Assembly (NCBI GenBank): GCA_002331625.1
Contig: DCZN01000008.1
Location: 36,516-47,865, forward strand
Direction of reading: 5' to 3'
From: Nitrospira sp. UBA2083
GTDB taxonomy: Bacteria; Nitrospirota; Nitrospiria; Nitrospirales; Nitrospiraceae
DNA length: 11,350 nt
Under the pieces are notes generated by a model, which was given only the letters and a program-made list of their open reading frames with translations, was not told where the DNA came from and searched no databases. Below, piece after piece: positions 5,865-11,350 of this stretch. A program made the position numbers and the translations under genes. Positions within the stretch are counted from its first letter, which is position 1. Each line of letters begins with the position of its first letter.

Positions 5865-6983
5865 CTAATTGACCGCTTGAAGAATCACGGCAATCTTCTC
5901 GCGCCGATTTCCACGGAGAACCTCCACGCTCACTTGCTCACCGACTTTATGCTCTTCCATCACATCCATCAGATCGTCGACTGTGGCCACTGATCTTCCG
6001 GCAACCGCCACAATGATGTCGCCGAGCTGAATCTGTCCCGTCATGGTCTCTCGAGCACCCTTGAGGCCCGCACGGTCTGCCGCCCCACCACGGGTGACCT
6101 TGCCGATGATGATGCCCTTAATCCCCCAACGCTTCGCCATGGCGTCCGGCACAAGCGAGACACCCAGTCCAGGACGGATGAGCTTTCCATGTTTAATCAG
6201 CTCCGGAACAATGCGGTTCACGGTATCCACCGGAACCGCGAAACCGATTCCGGCGTAGGCCCCGCTCGGACTCACGATTTGTGTATTCACGCCGATCAAT
6301 CGACCAGCACCATCAAGCAAGGGACCGCCTGAGTTACCGGGATTGATCGCTGCATCGGTCTGGATCACACCTTCAATCGTCCGGTTGGACATCGACTTAA
6401 TAGTCCGTCCCAACGCACTCACAACTCCAGTCGTCAAGGAATGATCGAGCCCGAACGGATTCCCGATCGCCAATACCTTTTGTCCTACCCGCAAATCGTG
6501 CGAAGACCCGATGGCCAACGGTTCCACATGACCATCAGGCACCTGAACTTGCAATACCGCCAGGTCATGATCGGGGTCTGCCCCGACCAGCTTTGCCTGA
6601 TGCTCGCTCCGATCTGCCAAGGTGACCTTGATCGCATCGGCACCATAGATGACATGAAAGTTGGTGACGATGTGCCCCTGCTTGCTCCACACAAACCCGG
6701 AGCCCGAACCCTGAGGCACTTCCATGACATTGAGCGACCAGATATCTTGTTGAATGGCCGTGTTCGCAATGAACACGACGGACTTCGTCGCCCTCTCAAA
6801 CACCGTGATCGTCGAGCGTTCATCCGCACTCAGTTCTGTCGGGGAGGGTGTTACCGGACGAGGCTTCCCTTCAGGGCCGTCATACACCGCACCCAAGGGC
6901 TTCCCCCACTCTACCGCTGCGGCCACTGAGCACGGGAGGACGACCGCCAGAAGCAGGATCAGCGATCGGACTTGGTTATTCAC
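5865..6983 (-). CDS. exported trypsin-like HtrA/DegP-family serine protease with PDZ domain
   Basis: This encodes a 372-aa protease/chaperone expected in the periplasm, where HtrA proteins degrade misfolded proteins. It has a signal peptide (MNNQVR, hydrophobic SLILLLAVVLPCSVAAA, residues 7-23), a linker, a chymotrypsin-fold domain with the triad H110 (TNFHV), D140 (HDLAVL) and S218 (NPGNSGGPL), and a single C-terminal PDZ domain (about 272-372, PGLGVS to LQAVN). One PDZ domain makes it DegS-like in layout, but the cleavable-looking signal does not prove anchoring. The longest frame begins with TTG at 7028, which puts 15 polar residues before the signal. I prefer GTG 6983, preceded by AGG at 6-nt spacing and overlapping the upstream yjbQ-like stop by 8 nt. 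It is 66 nt upstream of mpa, placing an envelope protease in the proteasome operon. Confidence 0.92.
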   Translation of the reverse strand: MNNQVRSLILLLAVVLPCSVAAAVEWGKPLGAVYDGPEGKPRPVTPSPTELSADERSTITVFERATKSVVFIANTAIQQDIWSLNVMEVPQGSGSGFVWSKQGHIVTNFHVIYGADAIKVTLADRSEHQAKLVGADPDHDLAVLQVQVPDGHVEPLAIGSSHDLRVGQKVLAIGNPFGLDHSLTTGVVSALGRTIKSMSNRTIEGVIQTDAAINPGNSGGPLLDGAGRLIGVNTQIVSPSGAYAGIGFAVPVDTVNRIVPELIKHGKLIRPGLGVSLVPDAMAKRWGIKGIIIGKVTRGGAADRAGLKGARETMTGQIQLGDIIVAVAGRSVATVDDLMDVMEEHKVGEQVSVEVLRGNRREKIAVILQAVN

Positions 6984-7398
6984 CCACGACCTGCACGACG
7001 AGTTCACGGTTTCTGGCTCTGGTATCAAAATCGACTACCACGATTTGCTGCCAAGTTCCGAGGAGAAGCGTACCGGCCGCGAACGGAATGGTGACGGACG
7101 GTCCTTGAAGTTGCCCTCGAAGATGGCTGTGGCCGTTGTCCTCTCCTGGATTCACGGTATTGTGTTGCCACCGAGGGTCGGAAGGAACGATTCGATCCCA
7201 AAATGTTTTTGTATCGGCGCGAATTCCCGGCTCATCCTCGATAATCATGACGGAGGCGGTCGTGTGCTTGACAAAGACGGTCACGATACCGGCGCTCAGA
7301 TTGGAGCCAGCCAAGACATCGGCAACGGATTTCGTAATGTTGTCGATCTGCGTGCTGCCTTTCATACTGATCGTCAGTGAAACGGTGTGGACACCCAT
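6976..7398 (-). CDS. YjbQ/UPF0047 family protein
   Basis: This 140-aa protein has the length and motifs of the YjbQ (UPF0047) family: VKHTTASVMIIEDEPG, NPGEDNGHSHLR, and the C-terminal GTWQQIVVVDFDTRARNRE. Conserved His and acidic residues suggest a metal site. Some family members show weak thiamine-phosphate synthase activity, but the physiological role is not established. ATG 7398 has a strong GGAGG at 5-nt spacing (7408-7404) inside the last codons of the HD-domain gene, and its A is also the last base of that gene's TGA. The 3' end overlaps the protease gene by 8 nt. These overlaps indicate co-translation; why it accompanies a proteasome operon is unknown. Confidence 0.92.
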   Translation of the reverse strand: MGVHTVSLTISMKGSTQIDNITKSVADVLAGSNLSAGIVTVFVKHTTASVMIIEDEPGIRADTKTFWDRIVPSDPRWQHNTVNPGEDNGHSHLRGQLQGPSVTIPFAAGTLLLGTWQQIVVVDFDTRARNRELVVQVVGE

Positions 7399-8279
7399 CA
7401 GATCCTCCGGCCCGTGAGGTGACGAAGATAGCGACGATCGTTCCGGGTCAGCGGCACACCCCGAGCTTCTTCCAACGTGGCATCAAACGCGCCCTCTGCC
7501 GTCAGCATCCGTACGGCGTTCAAGACGTCATCGCTGAGGATACCTTCCCGCCCAAGCCGATCGAGATACTCAAAGGCCTCTGACAGACTCTCTTTGTTCC
7601 GAGTATAATAATCGCGGCCCCGGCGCTGATTGCTGTAGGCTTCAAACTGCTCACAGGCGACGAGAATCTCCGCCAATTGCCGCACCCACACCTTCGCCTT
7701 GGCCAGCCGTTCTGGATAGTAGTAATACAGCATCACCTGTTGCATCCAAGGCTGCCAGGTCACACCAAGTTTCTTGAGCTTCGGCTTCACGGCCCGCAAG
7801 CGCCTGGCTAAGCGCCTCGCATATCCCAGCCGCATTTCGACCTGTTCGATCCCCCATGGATCCAGGGTCACACCTGACGCGGCAAGATCCTTCCTATACA
7901 GAGACACAAAGGCCTCCGTTTCACGACCATACGTCGTTCGAGGATGGACCGCGCGCCACTCACGAGGCCTCGTCGGAATGCCCCGCTGCTTCGCCCACGA
8001 CCAAATCGTTCCAAAGAGTGCCCGATCAAGGCCGGCTCGGCCCAAGTCATGCAGGAGGCAGGCAATATGATAGAGCCGTACCCGATCGCGTGGATGTCCT
8101 AACCGGTCGGCCACGCTCACACACATTCTCGCCGTCCGTATGGCATGGGGCCGATCATACCCGCGGATTGTTCGTCCTGGCTGACGGGGATGCGGATAAT
8201 CGTAGAGTTTGAGGAGAGCCGTTGCGAGCGAACGGGAAACTTCTAACGGTTCCGGTCGGCGGAGATGAGATTGAGCCAT
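7398..8279 (-). CDS. HD-domain (HD-GYP-like) protein, first gene of the proteasome operon
   Basis: This encodes a 293-aa Arg-rich protein with an HD-superfamily core: H45 in YDRPHAIRTA, the HD pair in ACLLHDLGRAG (H77, D78), H112 in AVHPRTTYGRE, and a late helix ILVACEQFEAYSNQRR (205-220) resembling the ADxFDALTxxR end of HD-GYP domains. At that last place the usual metal-ligand Asp appears to be Glu (E210), so activity may differ or be lost. HD proteins are usually metal-dependent phosphohydrolases or cyclic-dinucleotide phosphodiesterases; the substrate here cannot be read. I chose ATG 8279 rather than the GTG at 8444 because a promoter (8319-8348) lies between them and would start transcripts near 8312. 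No clear Shine-Dalgarno is visible. There is no signal peptide, so it is probably cytoplasmic. Confidence 0.82.
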   Translation of the reverse strand: MAQSHLRRPEPLEVSRSLATALLKLYDYPHPRQPGRTIRGYDRPHAIRTARMCVSVADRLGHPRDRVRLYHIACLLHDLGRAGLDRALFGTIWSWAKQRGIPTRPREWRAVHPRTTYGRETEAFVSLYRKDLAASGVTLDPWGIEQVEMRLGYARRLARRLRAVKPKLKKLGVTWQPWMQQVMLYYYYPERLAKAKVWVRQLAEILVACEQFEAYSNQRRGRDYYTRNKESLSEAFEYLDRLGREGILSDDVLNAVRMLTAEGAFDATLEEARGVPLTRNDRRYLRHLTGRRI

Positions 8280-8299
8280 AGTTCGTAAGACGAGCTGAA

Positions 8300-8314
8300 C
8301 GACCCAGCGGGTCG
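8300..8314. promoter_or_regulatory. dyad at the predicted transcription start of the HD-proteasome operon
   Basis: CGACCCAGCGGGTCG is a perfect 6-bp inverted repeat with a 3-nt centre. It covers the predicted start point (about 8312) of the minus-strand promoter. It could be an operator or the base of a leader hairpin. Confidence 0.4.
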
Positions 8315-8318
8315 CGCG

Positions 8319-8348
8319 AGAATATCGTCGGCTGAAAGGGTGTGTCAA
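8319..8348 (-). promoter_or_regulatory. sigma70-like promoter of the HD-yjbQ-htrA-proteasome run
   Basis: On the minus strand there is a perfect -35 TTGACA (8348-8343), an 18-nt spacer and a -10 TATTCT (8324-8319, 4 of 6). Transcription would start near 8312, about 33 nt before the HD-gene ATG. It is the best promoter seen upstream of the nine-gene run; weaker internal promoters are not excluded. Confidence 0.6.
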
Positions 8349-8357
8349 GGCGACACA
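8341..8357. promoter_or_regulatory. dyad overlapping the -35 box
   Basis: TGTGTCAAGGCGACACA has perfect 6-bp arms and a 5-nt centre, and it covers the TTGACA element of the minus-strand promoter. A regulator bound here could act on both divergent units. The binding protein is unknown. Confidence 0.4.
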
Positions 8358-8389
8358 GAGGAAATCAACTCGCCCAATTCTACAGACTT

Positions 8390-8398
8390 TGCTATGCT
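8390..8398 (+). promoter_or_regulatory. weak extended -10 candidate for the divergent secreted-protein gene
   Basis: TGCTATGCT fits TGnTATAAT at 4 of 6 in the hexamer plus the extended TG. No convincing -35 is visible. It would give a very short leader before ATG 8415, or about 25 nt before ATG 8430. Confidence 0.25.
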
Positions 8399-8414
8399 CC
8401 CCTTTAAGACCTTC

Positions 8415-9068
8415 ATGAGAACATTCAGGATGAACTGGACACACACGAGTTGTCTCACCCTAGCCTTCACCATCGTCCTGGATCCCTGGTGCACGTTCGC
8501 CGGGTCACTGGACCATTTGACCGATCTGACCGGACGCGTCCAGACCATCGTGACGTTAAAGAGTCGCGACAACTTCGCCAGCGAATATCGCTACGACGTA
8601 AGCGTGAGAAATCTCTCACCGGACGCGATCACCAGCGACTCATTGGTCATCGTGCTGGACAAGATCACCAACTTGGCCGGAGAAGACCGAGAGGGGCTCA
8701 CAGGAGAATCTTTCCTGAAACGATTCGACGTGCTGGACCACAATGGCCAGACAGTCGACGGGAAGCCCTACTTTCATATCCCTTCGGGACCTACACCGGA
8801 CCTTGTGCCACAATCCGATAGTCTTCCCGCCGTCGTACGACTCAGAAATCGAGATTATGTGGCGGTGTTCACGCCCTCATTTAAGGTATTCGGACAAAAA
8901 CGGGTAACGGCCGAAGGAAAGCGACCAGAGGGCCCGGCAACTGCCGCCACGCCTCCACCGGAACCTGCCGCTGCCGCCACCCACAAGACAGTCGACACAC
9001 TGATTCAGCTGTTGATCAAAAAGGGCGTCTTGACGCAGGAAGAATGGCGGAAGGCCAATAAGCCATGA
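8415..9068 (+). CDS. secreted protein of unknown function, Ig-like domain and helical tail
   Basis: This encodes a 217-aa protein with no recognised family. From ATG 8415 it has a basic start (MRTFRMNW), a hydrophobic stretch (CLTLAFTIVL) and a likely cleavage near TFAGS, so it should be exported. Residues about 35-160 have alternating beta-strand patterns (YRYDVSVRNLSPDAI, SLVIVLDKI, PAVVRLRNRDYVAVFTPSFKVFG) like an immunoglobulin- or fibronectin-type sandwich. A Pro/Ala linker (about 170-190) follows, then a 26-residue amphipathic tail (DTLIQLLIKKGVLTQEEWRK) of a kind I recall from other envelope proteins. The frame is open back to GTG 8340, but that would put polar residues before the signal. 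ATG 8430 and ATG 8394 are alternatives, and no start has a good Shine-Dalgarno. The stop overlaps the HIT-gene start by ATGA. Confidence 0.75.
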   Translation: MRTFRMNWTHTSCLTLAFTIVLDPWCTFAGSLDHLTDLTGRVQTIVTLKSRDNFASEYRYDVSVRNLSPDAITSDSLVIVLDKITNLAGEDREGLTGESFLKRFDVLDHNGQTVDGKPYFHIPSGPTPDLVPQSDSLPAVVRLRNRDYVAVFTPSFKVFGQKRVTAEGKRPEGPATAATPPPEPAAAATHKTVDTLIQLLIKKGVLTQEEWRKANKP

Positions 9069-9493
9069 ACGACCCGGTCTGTCACGCATGTAGAGGAACC
9101 TGGCCGAGGCAGGACCATTTTATTGTAGATCTCGGATCGTCCAAAGCCTATCTTCACGACGATCAATTCTTCCCCGGCTGGACAGTGGTGGTCTTGCAGC
9201 GGCACGCCACGGAGTTATTCCAGCTGGCACCCACCGAGCGCGTTCAGCTGATCGAAGAAGTCTCCCGAGTGGCGGCAGTCTTGTCCCTGGTCTACCAAGC
9301 CAAGAAGATCAACTATGAACTCCTTGGGAATCAACTCCCACATATTCATTGGCATGTAATTCCCCGTCTCGCGGGGGACCCGGCCCCGATGGAACCAGTC
9401 TGGCGGGTGCCGCACAGTCCGCTTTTGCTGGCAGGATCGTCACTTCATGACGCCCTCACCCGCCTCACTGACCCTCTTCAGAGGACCGGTTAG
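9065..9493 (+). CDS. HIT-family nucleotide hydrolase/transferase
   Basis: This 142-aa protein carries the histidine triad PHIHWHVIPR (H93, H95, H97), the catalytic signature of the HIT superfamily. Members cleave or transfer nucleotide phosphoramidates and dinucleoside polyphosphates, with the central part of the triad supplying the nucleophilic His. The N-terminal CHAC (C6, C9) plus RHA (H49) resemble the zinc-site residues of Hint-type proteins. The region upstream of the triad, NYELLGNQL, is also typical. The ATG overlaps the preceding stop by 4 nt (ATGA), and GGAAGG lies 10 nt upstream, so the two genes are probably co-translated. No signal peptide is present. The specific substrate is not predictable; pairing with a secreted protein is probably only an operon convenience. 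Confidence 0.93.
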   Translation: MNDPVCHACRGTWPRQDHFIVDLGSSKAYLHDDQFFPGWTVVVLQRHATELFQLAPTERVQLIEEVSRVAAVLSLVYQAKKINYELLGNQLPHIHWHVIPRLAGDPAPMEPVWRVPHSPLLLAGSSLHDALTRLTDPLQRTG

Positions 9494-9522
9494 CGCTCGT
9501 TCCTGCCCTCATCTCCGGTAGA

Positions 9523-9531
9523 TGGTATAAT
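9523..9531 (+). promoter_or_regulatory. extended -10 promoter of the TPR-CHASE2 unit
   Basis: TGGTATAAT is a perfect extended -10 (TGnTATAAT). The -35 region (near 9503-9508) is poor, as is common for extended -10 promoters. Transcription should begin near 9538, giving about 38 nt of leader before ATG 9577. Confidence 0.55.
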
Positions 9532-9576
9532 TGAAAATGCCAATTGTGGTCTTTGTCGAGGCATGAAAGTTTTCTG

Positions 9577-10797
9577 ATGCGCTCCGGATCGATAGTGATA
9601 GCCCTTACCATCGCGGTTCTTGCCAATTCCTCATCCCTCGCCCAGGCTCATTCACCTGGAGAACACGGCCCCTCGTCCGACAGTGACTCGCCTGAGGCAT
9701 CTGGACCGGCTCTTGGACTTGACTTCAACAAACCGGCAGACATGGTCACCACAATTGAGGGGTTGCGTCGTGCAGTCCGCCTCATTCCCGACGACCCGGA
9801 GTACCGGTTACAATTAGCCGACGCACTGCTTCGGCTCGGCGATCTGGACGCCGCCATTGAGGAATGTCGAGTCGCCATCAGACTGCAGCAAGATGACGGA
9901 AACGCGCATCTCCAACTTGGCCTCCTGCTCATGGCAAAACAAGAATGGCGTCCAGCCGCTTCCGCCCTCAAAGAGGCCGTCCGCTTGGGACCGAATCGGC
10001 CTCAGGCACACTATGGCCTAGGAAGCGTGCACTACTCACTCGGGAATTTGACCGCCGCCATTCAGTCGTATCGATACGCACTCGAGCTCTCCCCTCATTT
10101 TTCCGACGCCCACTATCGCCTCGCATTGTTGCTCAGAGTCACAGGGCAGCTACAGGAAGCCGCACAACACATGGAAGCGGCGGCGATTGATGGTATCCCG
10201 CAGGCCAGATTTTTCCTCGGCAATGCCTACAAGGATGGGCAGGGTGTGGAGAAAGACCTTGGGTCGGCGATTTTTTGGTGGATGCAGGCCATTGAGCTTG
10301 GTCACCAAACAGCCTACGAGTCACTCTCGAAATTGCGGCGTCAGACCGTTGCACCGGGATTGACCGCCCAGCACCGAGCGGAACTGCTCAAAGGTTTTCA
10401 ATCTTACCGCACCACACTGTGGAACGATTACCCAAGTATGAGTCGCATCAGTGACCGGCAGTCGTTGGGGAAAGTCCTGCTCGGACAGGGCCGCGGAGAA
10501 GATGCAATTTGGGTGCTGTTAAAGGAATGTGCCGCGCTGAGTGAAGAGGCTCACTCTGAATTGGCTGCACTCTATGAAACGGGATCTCCCCCCTCCCTCA
10601 AGCCGTTCGACAAGAGAATTCTGGCTGGCTTCGAATCGACCGCAGCCGACGGGTTTGTCGCCTCGAAAAAAACCTTGGCTCGCATCTATGCGAAGGGGCT
10701 CGGGCTGGACCCCGATATCCTCAAAGCCAAGGCGGCGCTCAGAGACCTCCCAAAACAAGAGATCCAAGCCTTGCTCGACGAGTTAGGCCTCCATTAG
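9577..10797 (+). CDS. exported TPR/Sel1 repeat protein
   Basis: This encodes a 406-aa protein with a signal peptide (MRSGSIVIALTIAVLANSSSLAQA, residues 1-24), a short Ser/Pro/Gly stretch, and tandem helix-turn-helix repeats. TPR units can be seen at about 74-107, 108-141, 142-175 and 176-206 (for example ADALLRLGDLDAAIEECRVA and GSVHYSLGNLTAAIQSYRYAL). A Sel1-like unit follows at 206-242 (ARFFLGNAYKDGQGVEKDL), and a second, looser one near 362-390 (ARIYAKGLGLD). Such solenoids bind protein partners; the probable site is the periplasm. I chose ATG 9577 over a TTG at 9544 because it starts directly at the signal peptide. The stop is 4 nt before the CHASE2 gene, so the two are likely co-expressed and may form a sensor pair. 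The binding partner is unknown. Confidence 0.88.
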   Translation: MRSGSIVIALTIAVLANSSSLAQAHSPGEHGPSSDSDSPEASGPALGLDFNKPADMVTTIEGLRRAVRLIPDDPEYRLQLADALLRLGDLDAAIEECRVAIRLQQDDGNAHLQLGLLLMAKQEWRPAASALKEAVRLGPNRPQAHYGLGSVHYSLGNLTAAIQSYRYALELSPHFSDAHYRLALLLRVTGQLQEAAQHMEAAAIDGIPQARFFLGNAYKDGQGVEKDLGSAIFWWMQAIELGHQTAYESLSKLRRQTVAPGLTAQHRAELLKGFQSYRTTLWNDYPSMSRISDRQSLGKVLLGQGRGEDAIWVLLKECAALSEEAHSELAALYETGSPPSLKPFDKRILAGFESTAADGFVASKKTLARIYAKGLGLDPDILKAKAALRDLPKQEIQALLDELGLH

Positions 10798-10801
10798 GCG
10801 C

Positions 10802-11350
10802 ATGATGGATCGACAGAATCCGTGGCGCCTGTTCCTCACGTCGTATTCTCTGCAAGCACTGGGCATCGGCCTGCTCGCGAGCAGCCTTTCGGCCGTACTG
10901 TGGTCCACGGCGCCCGCGACCTTCACCGCGCTGGATCATACCGCCTACGATACCTGGCTGCGCTACCGACCCTCCATTCCTGTTCATCCATCCTTGACCA
11001 TCCTCGTCCGCGATCCGGCCAGCGAGGAACGGTTCGGGAAAGGCCCTTGGGACCGTGCAATCCTGGCGCAATTGATCGTTGCGGTGCATGAGGCCGGGGC
11101 TGCTGCCATCGGCATTGATCATCGATTGGATCATGCGAGTCCTGCTCAGCTCGGCGGAGCTGCGAGTGACGCACTCTTCCTGGAAGCGCTTCGCGCGACC
11201 TCACCCGTTGTCCTCGTTCATCGCACCGATGCAGTTCTGCAATCCGATGTTGCAATCTTTGGCCACATAGCGGTCGAGAACGATCCCGATCACATCGCAC
11301 GTCGGATTCCCCTGGCTACCAGGATCGGAGCCCAAACGGTTCCAGCTTTT
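10802..11350 (+). CDS. CHASE2-domain membrane sensor, N-terminal part (cut by window edge)
   Basis: This is the first 183 codons, open to the window edge. After a short polar start (MMDRQNPWR) comes a membrane segment (about 11-37, LFLTSYSLQALGIGLLASSL onward), then an extracytoplasmic CHASE2 sensory domain. Typical CHASE2 features are YDTWLRYRP, a strand LTILVRDP, PWDRAILAQLI, the helix-strand EAGAAAIGIDH, and GHIAVENDPDHIARRIPL. CHASE2 domains normally end in two or three membrane helices and a cytoplasmic output such as a nucleotide cyclase, histidine kinase or Ser/Thr kinase; that part is beyond the window. A second ATG at 10805 has AGG at 6-nt spacing and may be the true start. The upstream TPR gene ends 4 nt before it. 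Confidence 0.88.
   Translation, partial: MMDRQNPWRLFLTSYSLQALGIGLLASSLSAVLWSTAPATFTALDHTAYDTWLRYRPSIPVHPSLTILVRDPASEERFGKGPWDRAILAQLIVAVHEAGAAAIGIDHRLDHASPAQLGGAASDALFLEALRATSPVVLVHRTDAVLQSDVAIFGHIAVENDPDHIARRIPLATRIGAQTVPAF

Noticed and set aside
6984..7028. TTG start of the HtrA-type protease
   Set aside because: It would place 15 polar residues before a standard signal peptide that begins well at GTG 6983.
6754..7380. 208-codon plus-strand open frame across htrA and yjbQ
   Set aside because: It is antisense to two genes with clear catalytic motifs and has no motif of its own.
8280..8444. N-terminal extension of the HD protein from GTG 8444
   Set aside because: The best promoter lies within it, so a transcript from that promoter would not contain this start; the extension also lacks domain similarity.
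9473..9484. CCTCTTCAGAGG hairpin near the end of the HIT gene as a terminator
   Set aside because: The stem is only 5 bp with a 2-nt loop, lies inside the coding region and has no following T run.
1..11350. CRISPR array, tRNA, rRNA or insertion sequence
   Set aside because: I saw no regularly spaced repeats, cloverleaf-like or rRNA-like segments, transposase frames or terminal inverted repeats.

Overview
The window looks like chromosomal DNA from a Gram-negative bacterium of the Nitrospirota, most likely Nitrospira or a relative. The assignment is an inference. It rests on a Pup-type proteasome locus outside Actinobacteria, a Pup homologue with the UBact-type C-terminus (DPKQAERYRQRTGE), and accompanying exported proteins (HtrA-type protease, secreted Ig-like and TPR proteins, CHASE2 sensor). 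Base composition looks moderately GC-rich and even throughout. I see no insertion sequences, phage genes, CRISPR arrays, tRNA or rRNA.

Minus strand, about 8350 down to 1: one long co-oriented run, probably a single operon. In transcription order it holds an HD-domain protein (8279-7398), a YjbQ/UPF0047 protein (7398-6976), an exported trypsin-like HtrA/DegP protease with one PDZ domain (6983-5865), the proteasomal AAA+ ATPase Mpa/ARC (5798-4062), a Dop-type depupylase (3976-2450), the Pup/UBact modifier (2453-2259), the proteasome beta subunit PrcB (2161-1388), the alpha subunit PrcA (1375-566) and a PafA-type ligase that runs off the left edge (561-1). The order mpa-dop-pup-prcB-prcA-(pafA) matches the mycobacterial arrangement. 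A sigma70-like promoter flanked by two dyads lies in front of the HD gene at 8300-8357. Several genes overlap or are 4-12 nt apart, which points to translational coupling.

How the module should work: PafA ligates the C-terminal glutamate of the small modifier to lysines of target proteins. Mpa recognises the modifier through its N-terminal coiled coil, unfolds the target and threads it into the PrcA/PrcB 20S chamber. Dop removes and recycles the modifier. This modifier is encoded with a C-terminal Glu, so it should need no deamidation before ligation.

Plus strand, 8415 to the right edge: a second, divergent group. It holds a secreted Ig-like protein of unknown role with a short helical tail (8415-9068), a HIT-family hydrolase overlapping it by 4 nt (9065-9493), an extended -10 promoter (9523-9531), an exported TPR/Sel1 repeat protein (9577-10797) and the start of a membrane CHASE2-domain sensor (10802 to the edge).

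Points of most interest are departures from the actinobacterial proteasome: Ala instead of Gly before the catalytic Thr of PrcB, no GQYL-type docking tail on Mpa, an insert in PrcA, an encoded Gly-Glu end on the modifier, and possible translational control elements in front of mpa and dop. No stretch over 300 bases lacks a gene.
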